This document shows positions 8,840 to 16,353 of a DNA stretch of 64,000 nucleotides, in pieces. The stretch lies in NCBI RefSeq assembly GCF_030409325.1, contig NZ_JAUFPR010000004.1, positions 667,548-731,547 on the forward strand, written 5' to 3'. The position numbers and the translations under genes are program-made. The stretch's first letter is position 1, and each line of letters opens with the position of its first letter. Under the pieces are notes generated by a model that was given only the letters and a program-made list of their open reading frames with translations, did no database searches and was not told the origin of the DNA. This stretch comes from Mucilaginibacter aquaedulcis (GTDB lineage: Bacteria; Bacteroidota; Bacteroidia; Sphingobacteriales; Sphingobacteriaceae).

Positions 8840-10264
8840 ATGAAGAAAATCCTCATCATTGATGATGAAGTTAACGTGGCTTTATTGCTATCCAAGTTTT
8901 TAACTCGCAATGGCTTTGATGTAAGTACCGCCTCAAGTGGTACAAGCGGCATGGAGGCACTTAAAAACGAAGAGTTTAACCTTGTGCTATGCGATTTCAG
9001 GCTGGAAGATACAGATGGCCGCGAAATGCTCAGGAATATTAAAACCCAGTATCCTAAAACGGGGGTTATTATAATAACCGGCTATTCTGATATTAAGATG
9101 GCCGTTGAGCTTATTAAAATGGGCGCTTACGACTATATTACCAAGCCCCTGTATCCCGACGAAATATTAAATACGATTAATAAGGCATTTGAAACCCACC
9201 ACGCTTTGGTGGAAGACGCAGGCAGTAATAATATTGCCGCCGCCGAAAAGTCAAGAAGCCACAATAATAAAAAACAAACCTTTGCCAGCGATTTTGTTGC
9301 CGGCACCAGCAAGGCATCTAAAGAATTGCTGAGGCAGATTGAACTGGTTGCACCTACCAATTATAGCGTAATCATATTGGGCGAAAGCGGTACCGGCAAG
9401 GAGTCGGTGGCTCAAAGTATTCACCTTAACAGCCTGCGCCATAACCAGCCTTTTATAGCTATGGATTGCGGATCATTAACCAAAGAGCTGGCCGCGAGTG
9501 AGTTTTTTGGTCACGAAAAAGGATCTTTTACCGGCGCTTTGTACACCAAGATCGGCCACTTTGAAATGGCCAATGGCGGTACCCTGTTTTTAGATGAGGT
9601 GGGTAACCTATCCTACGAAATTCAGGCGGCCCTGCTGCGTACCGTACAGGAGCGTAAGGTTAAAAGGATAGGCAGCACCAAAGAAATTGACCTGGATGTG
9701 CGTATCATCATAGCCACTAACGAAAACCTGCAGGAAGGTATTCAGAAAGGCCGTTTCCGTGAAGACTTATATCACCGCTTTAACGAGTTTACTATATACA
9801 TGCCGCCATTGCGCGAGCGCGGTAATGATATTATGCTGCTGGCCGAGCATTTTTTAAAGATAGCCAATGCCGAGTTGGGCCGTAACGTAACTTCGTTCTC
9901 CCCGGAAGTGGTTGATTGCTTTATGAACTACAGGTGGCAGGGTAATATCCGCGAGCTTAAAAATGTGATCAGGCGTGCTGCATTATTGGCAGAAGATAAT
10001 GAGATAACCATGAAGGCCCTGCCGCTGGAGATCTCGAACTTTAAGGCGCCAACGTATGAGCCAGCCTATGCTGCTCCGCAGCAGGAAGCCGCTGAAGCAA
10101 AAGAATCTCGCCATGATCTGAAAAACGCGGCGCTTGAAGCAGAATATGAAACAATAATTAAGGTATTAAGGGAAGTTAATTTTAATAAAACAAAGGCTGC
10201 CGAGATCTTAAATATCGACCGCAAAACCTTGTATAATAAAATGAAAGCTATCAACCTTAAATAA
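8840..10264 (+). CDS. NtrC-family sigma-54-dependent response regulator
   Basis: A 474-residue transcription activator with three domains. The receiver (1-120) has the acidic pocket Asp8/Asp9, phospho-acceptor Asp52 and Lys102. The AAA+ domain (about 150-385) has Walker A GESGTGKES at 181-189, Walker B GTLFLDEVGN and the loop GSFTGA at 228-233, one residue off the canonical GAFTGA that contacts sigma-54. A C-terminal Fis-type helix-turn-helix (NKTKAAEILNIDRKTLYNKM) follows. No sensor kinase is adjacent. Instead a 71-residue protein with a kinase-like H-box begins at the very next base. Targets are unknown. Confidence 0.93.
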   Translation: MKKILIIDDEVNVALLLSKFLTRNGFDVSTASSGTSGMEALKNEEFNLVLCDFRLEDTDGREMLRNIKTQYPKTGVIIITGYSDIKMAVELIKMGAYDYITKPLYPDEILNTINKAFETHHALVEDAGSNNIAAAEKSRSHNNKKQTFASDFVAGTSKASKELLRQIELVAPTNYSVIILGESGTGKESVAQSIHLNSLRHNQPFIAMDCGSLTKELAASEFFGHEKGSFTGALYTKIGHFEMANGGTLFLDEVGNLSYEIQAALLRTVQERKVKRIGSTKEIDLDVRIIIATNENLQEGIQKGRFREDLYHRFNEFTIYMPPLRERGNDIMLLAEHFLKIANAELGRNVTSFSPEVVDCFMNYRWQGNIRELKNVIRRAALLAEDNEITMKALPLEISNFKAPTYEPAYAAPQQEAAEAKESRHDLKNAALEAEYETIIKVLREVNFNKTKAAEILNIDRKTLYNKMKAINLK

Positions 10265-10480
10265 ATGGACGAGCAGCAACAAAATACGGGTAGTGGCAAT
10301 GATGAAAGTCTGCGTAAATTGAAACATGATATTAAAAATCAGCTTTCAAACATTTACCTGGCGCTGGAGCAGCTGAGGTATGAACTGCCCGATGATATTT
10401 CAGACGACTGCACATTTTATATGGATACTATTTTAACCAGCTCAACTCAGATCAACAACTTGCTAAACAATGCCGATTAG
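10265..10480 (+). CDS. Stand-alone H-box (DHp-like) mini-protein
   Basis: A 71-residue protein whose ATG is the base immediately after the regulator stop codon, so the two are almost certainly co-translated. Residues 17-30 (LRKLKHDIKNQLSNIY region) resemble the H-box of histidine kinase dimerisation domains, with His21 followed by Asp22 and Asn25 as in HDxxNxL. A second helix (about 48-68) would complete a two-helix hairpin. There is no ATPase domain. By family logic it could accept or remove the phosphoryl group of the upstream regulator or dimerise with a kinase. Function is inferred; the H-box is seen. Confidence 0.6.
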   Translation: MDEQQQNTGSGNDESLRKLKHDIKNQLSNIYLALEQLRYELPDDISDDCTFYMDTILTSSTQINNLLNNAD

Positions 10481-10507
10481 CCATTTTATAGCGTATATAT
10501 TTCCGAA

Positions 10508-10536
10508 AACGCTAAAACTTTTTTAGCGTTTTTTTT
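10508..10536 (+). terminator. Intrinsic terminator after the NtrC/H-box pair
   Basis: A 10-bp stem AACGCTAAAA/TTTTAGCGTT with a 3-nt loop, then a run of T. Confidence 0.85.
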
Positions 10537-10568
10537 GTTTTTAAACTATACTACTAACTAAGCCTTTA

Positions 10569-11612
10569 ATGTCGATTTTTAACTATAAGCAGCGTAATAA
10601 TATTATCCTGGTAAGTATCATTGTGCTGGGCTGTTTTTTGCTTTACGCGCTTAGCGGGCTGTTCAGTTCCATACTGGGAGCTATCGTGTTGTTCACTATT
10701 TTCAGACCATTGTATGTAAACCTGGTGGAGAAAAAAGGTTGGAACAAAGTGCTGGTAGCCCTGCTTATTATTTTTTCGTCGCTTATTGTTATCGTTATCC
10801 CCTTTCTGTCACTAAGTATCATGGTGGTGGGTAAAATATCCAGCATCAATATTAAATCGTTACCCATTGAACAGTGGACCTCCAAAATTGATGAGTTTGC
10901 TTCGGCCAATCTTAATCAACCACACTTTGCCGAAAACACGCTGCAAAAATTAGGAACCTTTGTAACCGAGCTTTTTCCATCTATATTAAGCAGCGCGGCT
11001 AACATCATTATAACACTGCTGGTATTGTATTTTTTGTTGTATTTTATGCTTACGCAGATCAGGGAGTTTGAAGCCGGTTTATTAAAGTATGCTCCCTTTC
11101 GTGAGCAACATGCATTAAAATTTGCTGCTGCCCTGCGCGATTCTACCTATTCAAACGTTTTAGGGCAGGGAATTATAGCCCTTACGCAGGGTGCTTTGCT
11201 GGCCATGGGCTTTTATGCCTTTAAAATTCCCGACGCTGTATTTTGGGGTGTTATAGGTGCTTTTATTTCGTTTTTGCCGGTGGTGGGCGCGCCCACATTG
11301 TGCATCCCCGCAAGTATCATTTTATTTGCACAAGGACATACGTTAAGCGGCATTTTACTGTTAGCATACGGGCTGCTGTTTATTGGTAATATTGATAACG
11401 CGCTGCGGATGATCATCAATAAGCGCATTGCCAATACCCACCCTATTATATCAGTAATCGGGGTGTTTATAGGCTTGCCGCTTTTTGGTATTTTGGGTTT
11501 AGTTTTCGGGCCGGTACTGTTATCGTACTTTTTATTGCTGCTTGAAATTTATGAAACAAACCGCATGGCTGCCGACAGGCTTGAACGCATCAGAACCTCT
11601 CCTGAAAATTGA
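10569..11612 (+). CDS. AI-2E family (YdiK/PerM-type) membrane permease
   Basis: A 347-residue integral inner-membrane protein of the AI-2E transporter superfamily. It has hydrophobic pairs near residues 12-50 and 60-85, a soluble segment (about 90-135), and a cluster of five or so membrane helices from about 140 to 335. This includes the conserved GVIGAFISFLPVVGAPTLC block and a C-terminal GLPLFGILGLVFGPVLLSY segment. Members export autoinducer-like or other small solutes, or act in sodium/proton exchange. The substrate here is not evident. It stands alone, after a terminator. Confidence 0.85.
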   Translation: MSIFNYKQRNNIILVSIIVLGCFLLYALSGLFSSILGAIVLFTIFRPLYVNLVEKKGWNKVLVALLIIFSSLIVIVIPFLSLSIMVVGKISSINIKSLPIEQWTSKIDEFASANLNQPHFAENTLQKLGTFVTELFPSILSSAANIIITLLVLYFLLYFMLTQIREFEAGLLKYAPFREQHALKFAAALRDSTYSNVLGQGIIALTQGALLAMGFYAFKIPDAVFWGVIGAFISFLPVVGAPTLCIPASIILFAQGHTLSGILLLAYGLLFIGNIDNALRMIINKRIANTHPIISVIGVFIGLPLFGILGLVFGPVLLSYFLLLLEIYETNRMAADRLERIRTSPEN

Positions 11613-11770
11613 CCAGGAAGGCTGCATACTTTTGTGAACACCATGTCAAAAAACGGAGTTGCCTAAAAAAATATTTATGCGGAAATTACAGACAAATTAA
11701 CTGATTGATGATATTTGGCAAGATATTTAGCCATATTAAAATTGAATGTTCAACTTAAAATTATATTACA

Positions 11771-12037
11771 ATGAATGATAACACAAAAGTAGTTGTTGCA
11801 TTGCTTGCAGGCTTGGCAGCAGGAGCAGCTTTAGGAATCCTTTTTGCGCCAGACAAAGGTGACGAAACACGTGATAAACTAACTGAATCATTAAAAAACC
11901 TTGGAGATTCTATTAAAGAAACTGCAGCTGCCGAAATTGATAACCTGGTGGGGTTAAAAGATAAAGTAGTTGAAAACATAAAATCAAAGATCAGAGGAGC
12001 CGAAGAAGAATATCAGGACGATCTGGAACACGCATAA
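11771..12037 (+). CDS. YtxH domain protein
   Basis: An 88-residue protein with one N-terminal membrane-spanning or glycine-zipper segment (VVVALLAGLAAGAALGILFA), then the PDKGDETR motif and a long amphipathic helix. This is the YtxH layout (general-stress and envelope-associated in Bacillus). It is the first of three small genes (YtxH, holin-X type, unknown) that often travel together in Bacteroidota. A 180-bp gap with a large hairpin separates it from the second. Confidence 0.85.
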   Translation: MNDNTKVVVALLAGLAAGAALGILFAPDKGDETRDKLTESLKNLGDSIKETAAAEIDNLVGLKDKVVENIKSKIRGAEEEYQDDLEHA

Positions 12038-12194
12038 TTGAGGAGCAAAGAGTAAAGATTTATGGAATAAAGATTAGGGATTTATAGAGAAAAGATTGAT
12101 ATATGAAAGAACAAACAATTCTTTCATGTGTCGTAAATCCTTCCTCTTTATTCTCCTGCTCTTTGCTCAATAAATCCTTACTCTTTGATTCCTG
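12038..12194. repeat. Tandem-word hairpin D (YtxH-holin gap)
   Basis: It begins directly after the YtxH stop. The left arm (12038-12110) is a chain of AAAGATT/TTTATRGA-type words with very few C. The right arm (12121-12194) is the complement, with TCCTTACTCTTTG-type words. The centre, ATGAAAG and CTTTCAT around 11 nt, is perfect. An antisense 106-residue ORF over this element is a by-product of the arms. Confidence 0.85.
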
Positions 12195-12219
12195 ATAAAC
12201 ATCTATAATACAAACACCT

Positions 12220-12570
12220 ATGGAAGCCAAAAAAGATACACCACCACCAATACCGCCAATTGTTGACCAGCTGAAAGAGTATGCCGAAACGCGTTTTAAG
12301 CTGTTAAAATACGAAGCTGTTGAAGGTGGAACTTCAATTTTAGCAAGTGTGATCACCGATGCCATTACTGCTATAAGCATGGTGTTGGCTTTTGTATTTG
12401 CCAGTTTTACTTTAGCTTTTTATTTAGCCGATGTATTAGGTTCGCTATGGGAAGGCTTTGGATGCGTTGCGCTTATTTATTTAATAATTGCGGTTGTGAT
12501 TAAGCTTAACAAAGCGCGAATTGAAAAACCGCTTATGAATCTCTTCATCCAAAAAATATTTAAAAAGTAA
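12220..12570 (+). CDS. Small membrane protein of the phage-holin/Holin-X superfamily
   Basis: A 116-residue protein with a Pro-rich cytoplasmic start (PPPIPPIVDQL), an amphipathic helix (EYAETRFKLLKYE) and two membrane spans (about 52-75 and 80-102). This pattern matches the Holin-X/YqjE-like group, seen in housekeeping, non-phage contexts across Bacteroidota. The final segment is basic (FIQKIFKK). It ends 4 nt before the next gene, so those two are translationally linked. No lytic genes are near, so a lysis role is unlikely. Confidence 0.75.
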   Translation: MEAKKDTPPPIPPIVDQLKEYAETRFKLLKYEAVEGGTSILASVITDAITAISMVLAFVFASFTLAFYLADVLGSLWEGFGCVALIYLIIAVVIKLNKARIEKPLMNLFIQKIFKK

Positions 12571-12574
12571 AATT

Positions 12575-13024
12575 ATGAGCTTCCAGATAACTAACGTGAA
12601 TGAGCTGCGTGAAGAAATTGCACGGTTAAAAGGAGTTGAGAGCCAGCAGAGCACTGCCTTGGCGGCACGTTTTAACAGTCCCTCTGCCATATTTTCAACC
12701 ATAAGTTCGCTGTTTTCGGGCAAAGATGATGGCACAAAGCATCCCGGTTTATTTAATCAGGACCTGTTGGGCCTGATATCAAGGGTGGTATTGCCTGTAA
12801 CCCTGAACAAAACCCTGTTTAAACACTCTAACTTTATAGTAAAAACGCTGGTAGGTTTAATATCGCAAAAAGCATCAAACTATATTAGTGAAGATGCGGT
12901 TGGTGGTATATGGACAAAGGTAAAAGGCATATTTAACAAAGCAGTAAGTGCCAAAACACCAAAAAGGAAACCCGAGCCCAATAAAGGATCATTGCCGCAG
13001 GTACCTCCGCCTATAGTTATATAG
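12575..13024 (+). CDS. Conserved protein of unknown function, third gene of the YtxH cluster
   Basis: A 149-residue protein I do not recognise as a named family. It starts with a polar, probably helical region (NVNELREEIARLKGVESQQ), then carries moderately hydrophobic segments (LLGLISRVVLPVTLNKTL, LVGLISQKASNYI) and a Lys/Pro-rich tail ending in PPPIVI. It follows the holin-X type gene by 4 nt and probably acts with it and the YtxH protein at the envelope. It may be membrane-associated rather than truly membrane-spanning. Confidence 0.6.
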   Translation: MSFQITNVNELREEIARLKGVESQQSTALAARFNSPSAIFSTISSLFSGKDDGTKHPGLFNQDLLGLISRVVLPVTLNKTLFKHSNFIVKTLVGLISQKASNYISEDAVGGIWTKVKGIFNKAVSAKTPKRKPEPNKGSLPQVPPPIVI

Positions 13025-13572
13025 CATAAAAGATAGGTTATCCTTTATATTAAACATTGAAGTAGCGTAGGGTTTTGCTCCTATGGAGCAATTTTATAAT
13101 TTTCATTCTTCTACCAAGCTTTAGCCCCCATGGGGCATCCCGACAACATCTCGATTGAATGATTTTCAAAGATTGCGATTCCGAACCTTTGTTACGGAGT
13201 AAATAGCTTTGTAGAAAATTGCAACAAAGCTTTTGGCCCTGTAGGAAATCCCGACAACATCTCGATTGAATGATTTTCAAAGATCGTGGTACCGAATACT
13301 TTGTTCCGGAGGAATTATAGCTTTGTAGAAAATATCCAATATAGGTTTGGCTCCGTAGGTGCCTCTCAAATCGTCGCCTATTTTGAACCAGGAATTCATG
13401 ATTTTATGTTATAAACCTAAAAATCAACCATACTCCCAATTAGAATTTTTCAGTTCCGGAGGAACTACCTGTTTATAGCAAATCAGATAGCATTGTTAAC
13501 GGTTACAGCGTGGCCTCCTGTATTTTAGAAAGGTATATTACCCCCCAGGGTTTCACATTTTGTAGAAAAGGC
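13025..13572. repeat. Repeat-filled gap with a 111-bp tandem unit
   Basis: A non-coding region before trmB. A unit with CCCGACAACATCTCGATTGA followed by ATGATTTTCAAAGAT occurs twice, with CGACAACAT at 13141 and again at 13252 (period 111 bp). Each is flanked by variants of GTAGAAAATTGCAACAAAGC, TTTGTTCCGGAGGAATTATA and CCCCATGGGG. Degenerate pieces continue to about 13480 (TTCCGGAGGAACTACC). The words match the palindromic repeat at 5765-5901. A 76-residue minus-strand ORF across it is a by-product of the repeat. Confidence 0.75.
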
Positions 13573-13580
13573 TATTTTTG
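13573..13580 (+). promoter_or_regulatory. TAnnTTTG -7 box upstream of trmB
   Basis: TATTTTTG matches the Bacteroidota -7 consensus TAnnTTTG. It lies 17 nt before the GTG at 13597 and inside the longer open frame, which argues that translation starts at 13597 and not at 13510. Confidence 0.55.
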
Positions 13581-13596
13581 CACTTTATTTAAAAAA

Positions 13597-14247
13597 GTGG
13601 GAAAAGATAAATTAAAACGCTTTGCTGAAATTGAAACTTTTAGCAATGTACTACAGTTAGATGCCGGCAAACCATTTAAAGGCGAATGGAGCAAGGGATT
13701 TTTTAAAAATGATAAACCGGTAGTTTTGGAACTGGCCTGCGGTAAAGGCGAATATACCGTAAACCTGGCTAACCTGTTTCCCAACAAAAATTTTATTGGT
13801 ATTGATTATAAGGGCAATCGTATTTGGCGTGGTGCAAAAACTGCCATTGAAGAAAATGTGCCTAATGTTGCCTTTTTGCGCATACAGATAGAGAACCTGC
13901 TTGACTACTTTGCCGACGGTGAGGTTGATGAAATCTGGATCACCTTTCCCGACCCACAGCCTCAGCTGAGCCGCGAAAAAAAGCGCCTTACCTCTCCCCG
14001 TTTCCTGGATAAATACATTGAGATATTAAAACCGGGTGGTTGTGTTAATTTAAAAACCGACAACGATGGCTTGCACGCCTACACAGCCGAAAAAATTGAA
14101 GAATTGAAACTCAGGCTGCACGTTAAAACCGAGGACCTGTACCACTCGCCATATGCCGATGAGGTATTATCGATCAAAACATATTACGAGAAAAAATATT
14201 TAAAGGATAATAAGAACATTAATTATCTTAAGTTCTCATTTGCCTAA
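13597..14247 (+). CDS. trmB: tRNA (guanine-N7-)-methyltransferase
   Basis: A 216-residue SAM-dependent methyltransferase that makes m7G46 in tRNA. The SAM-binding motif is VLELACGKGEYTVNLA, followed by FIGIDYKGNRIW and the family signature EIWITFPDPQPQ, which continues with the basic KKRLTSPRFL. The open frame starts at 13510, but the family N-terminus (GKDKLKRFAEIETFSNVLQ) begins at GTG 13597, and a promoter-like -7 box lies inside the extra part. It forms a small plus-strand unit with the alkyltransferase-like gene 55 nt downstream. Confidence 0.93.
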   Translation: MGKDKLKRFAEIETFSNVLQLDAGKPFKGEWSKGFFKNDKPVVLELACGKGEYTVNLANLFPNKNFIGIDYKGNRIWRGAKTAIEENVPNVAFLRIQIENLLDYFADGEVDEIWITFPDPQPQLSREKKRLTSPRFLDKYIEILKPGGCVNLKTDNDGLHAYTAEKIEELKLRLHVKTEDLYHSPYADEVLSIKTYYEKKYLKDNKNINYLKFSFA

Positions 14248-14302
14248 AGCTGTTGTGTATAAATAGCTTTAGCCTTATGCCTTTAACTTTAAGCTTTTTT
14301 GT

Positions 14303-14635
14303 ATGGACGATATTAACTTTTATGATAAGGTATACCAGGTAGCCAGGCTTATACCGCCGGGCAGGGTAACCTCATACGGTGCCATTGCGGCTTACCTGGG
14401 TACAAAAGGCTCATCGCGTATGGTTGGTTATGCTATGCAGGCTGCAGGCAAAGTAGTGCCGCAAGTGCCTGCACACCGGGTAGTTAACAGGCAGGGCCTG
14501 CTTACAGCCAAATTTCACTTTGGGGGCAATACCATGCAGCAATTGCTGGAGAGCGAAGGCGTAACCGTAAAGGACGACCAGGTACAGGATTTTAAAACCG
14601 TATTCTGGGACCCGTCAATTGAGCTGGCCTTATAG
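14303..14635 (+). CDS. Alkyltransferase-like (ATL) DNA-damage protein
   Basis: A 110-residue member of the MGMT/Ogt DNA-binding domain family. The active-site PCHRV of alkylguanine transferases is replaced by PAHRVVN (Ala57-His58-Arg59), so it cannot accept an alkyl group. The helix-turn-helix GRVTSYGAIAAYLG and the Arg finger (SSRMVG, Arg39) remain. ATL proteins bind O6-alkylguanine and flag it for nucleotide excision repair. The 3' end overlaps by 6 bp the convergent VOC gene. Confidence 0.88.
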   Translation: MDDINFYDKVYQVARLIPPGRVTSYGAIAAYLGTKGSSRMVGYAMQAAGKVVPQVPAHRVVNRQGLLTAKFHFGGNTMQQLLESEGVTVKDDQVQDFKTVFWDPSIELAL

Positions 14636-14986
14636 CATTTGCAGCAGCTCCATCCTGTTGCCAAAAGGATCGATAAATGAAAAGCGGGTACGCCCTTCTA
14701 TCAGGGGTTCTTCCAGGAATTTCAGGTTAAATTTTTCTAAATGTTCACGGGCCGCGGCAACATCGGTTATTTCAAAGGCAGTATGTCTTGATGTGTAGGG
14801 CAAGGCAGGCTCAACACCAATGTGCAATTCTATATTGCCGATAGTAAACCAATATCCATTTGTAGAAAACATGGGCCTATCCATGGGGTGCAAGCCAATT
14901 ACTTCGGTATAAAAGATACGGGCCTCTTCCAGCCTTTCGGGCGTAACGCAGATGTGTATATGGTCGGCGCGTTTAAAGTTGATCAT
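14630..14986 (-). CDS. VOC-fold (glyoxalase/bleomycin-resistance superfamily) protein
   Basis: A 118-residue protein with two beta-alpha-beta-beta-beta modules. The first begins DHIHICVTPERLEEARIFY and the second covers HTAFEITDVAAAREHLE to RMELLQML. Candidate metal ligands are His in the first strand (DHIHICV), His in ELHIGV, His in RHTAFEI and Glu in RMELLQ. The GNIELHIGVE and FIDPFGNRMELLQ blocks are typical of uncharacterised dioxygenase/glyoxalase-type VOC proteins. The substrate cannot be predicted. It is convergent with the ATL gene, with a 6-bp tail overlap. Confidence 0.8.
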   Translation of the reverse strand: MINFKRADHIHICVTPERLEEARIFYTEVIGLHPMDRPMFSTNGYWFTIGNIELHIGVEPALPYTSRHTAFEITDVAAAREHLEKFNLKFLEEPLIEGRTRFSFIDPFGNRMELLQML

Positions 14987-15087
14987 GGGCAGTTATTTAA
15001 TAAAAATTCAGTGGGTACACAAAGGCCGCCATTTTATCTGAATGGCTCAAAGATAAAAAAGGCGACCCGCTCAGGAAATGTTTTTCC

Positions 15088-16353
15088 CTACCTGAAAATA
15101 TAATTTACACCAGCCTGAAATGACGACTGATCGGCAGAGAAAAGAGTGTACCGGGTAACTGATGTTGGTAATCTGTAAGTTCCGTACAGTTCTACACGTT
15201 TATTGATCTGTACACCTGCTTTTACCGGAACTGAGAATGTAAAATCTTCAAAATTAGGGTATAGGTTTTGCTTATCTACCGATGTTGTGCTGCCATAGGT
15301 TCTTGCTATGAAGTAATTATAATTATCATATTTATAAACATTCATAGACAGCCCAATATCAATAAATGCCTTTAATTTATCGGCATTATAAAAGTTGTAC
15401 ATGATCTGCGGGATTCCCGAAAACATATATTGCTTAATGGCAAGTGAACTTTTGGTGTCATAAACGCCCGAAGAAGTTTCAGAAAATTGGTAACTGCCGG
15501 TAGTGGCCTGCAGCTCAAATCTAAAAACAATTTTTTCTGTGAACTTATTGGCCAAAAAATCAATCCCGGCAGCTAAAACCGGAGAAACATGATTATCGTG
15601 AGTGCCATCTCTGAAGGGAGCCAAATCTGTGTGCCCGTTAAACTGCAGCTTGCTGCGGTTAATGCCCGCGCCCGCAAAAAAGCGTATTCCGGAGCTTGAA
15701 TGAACCGCTTGTTGTGTTGTCTTACCACCGTTTATCGCTATAGCCACAGCTTTTAACGGACCTTCCAGATAACTGGTCCCCAATATACGGGCCGGTAATC
15801 TTTTATTATCAGGCTGGTATCGATAGGCCAGTCGCAGCAACTGGTTGGTATAAATATTTACGTTAGATATGGTTTGATGTTCTGTATCATAGAACTGGTA
15901 CTGTTTAAGATAATCAATTTCCCGCATGCTTTTATCCATTACATAAAAACTCGATTTGAGATCAGTGGTAAGTACGTATAATGACACTTTTTTGCCATTT
16001 ACCAGGTTTTTCAGGAAAACGGTATCGGTTACAAAAGCGGTATCGATGTTAAGGCTCAGTTTTTCGGTTTCAATTTCGCTTGTGCTTACCTTCACTATAA
16101 ATTTTTCGTAATACTCGGCGTTGGTTATGGCAAAGCCATTAGCATTTGCAGGTGAAAACCTTTGTACCGTGGCCCCTGGGGCTTGTTTAAAATTTACTTC
16201 TTTGGGATTTTTGATCCATTCGCGGTAATCGATAAAACCTTTAAGGGTATCATTTTTACTGTTAACAACATAGCCGGGTTTGTAATTGCTTTGAGCATGT
16301 AAAAAAAGAGGAGCCTGTACTATCAGGAGCAGGAGGCAAAACAGGTATTTCAT
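15088..16353 (-). CDS. Secreted outer-membrane beta-barrel-like protein of unknown function
   Basis: A 421-residue protein with a signal peptide (MKYLFCLLLLIVQAPLFLHA, then QSN). The N-terminal half (about 25-200) has short strand-rich segments starting with GYVVNSKNDTLKGFIDYREW, a pattern seen in Bacteroidota periplasmic or surface proteins of unknown role. The C-terminal half (about 210-421) looks like a barrel: alternating residues, Gly/Asn turns, and a terminal SFQAGVNYIFR. It is transcribed alone on the minus strand. No partner genes suggest a function. Confidence 0.7.
   Translation of the reverse strand: MKYLFCLLLLIVQAPLFLHAQSNYKPGYVVNSKNDTLKGFIDYREWIKNPKEVNFKQAPGATVQRFSPANANGFAITNAEYYEKFIVKVSTSEIETEKLSLNIDTAFVTDTVFLKNLVNGKKVSLYVLTTDLKSSFYVMDKSMREIDYLKQYQFYDTEHQTISNVNIYTNQLLRLAYRYQPDNKRLPARILGTSYLEGPLKAVAIAINGGKTTQQAVHSSSGIRFFAGAGINRSKLQFNGHTDLAPFRDGTHDNHVSPVLAAGIDFLANKFTEKIVFRFELQATTGSYQFSETSSGVYDTKSSLAIKQYMFSGIPQIMYNFYNADKLKAFIDIGLSMNVYKYDNYNYFIARTYGSTTSVDKQNLYPNFEDFTFSVPVKAGVQINKRVELYGTYRLPTSVTRYTLFSADQSSFQAGVNYIFR

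Noticed and set aside
12060-12380. 106-residue minus-strand ORF over the YtxH-holin gap
   Set aside because: It runs through hairpin D and antisense to a credible membrane-protein gene.
12220-12570. Prophage lysis gene (holin)
   Set aside because: The holin-X type fold sits in a small housekeeping cluster with YtxH; no endolysin or phage structural genes nearby.
13050-13280. 76-residue minus-strand ORF with an internal repeated SLKIIQSRCCRD-type peptide
   Set aside because: The repetition is the translation of the 111-bp DNA repeat; there is no start context and no family.
13141-13284. Possible CRISPR-like direct repeats (two identical stretches of about 35 bp)
   Set aside because: Only two copies, 111 bp apart, with related rather than unique sequence between them and no cas genes; it is a tandem unit of an intergenic repeat.
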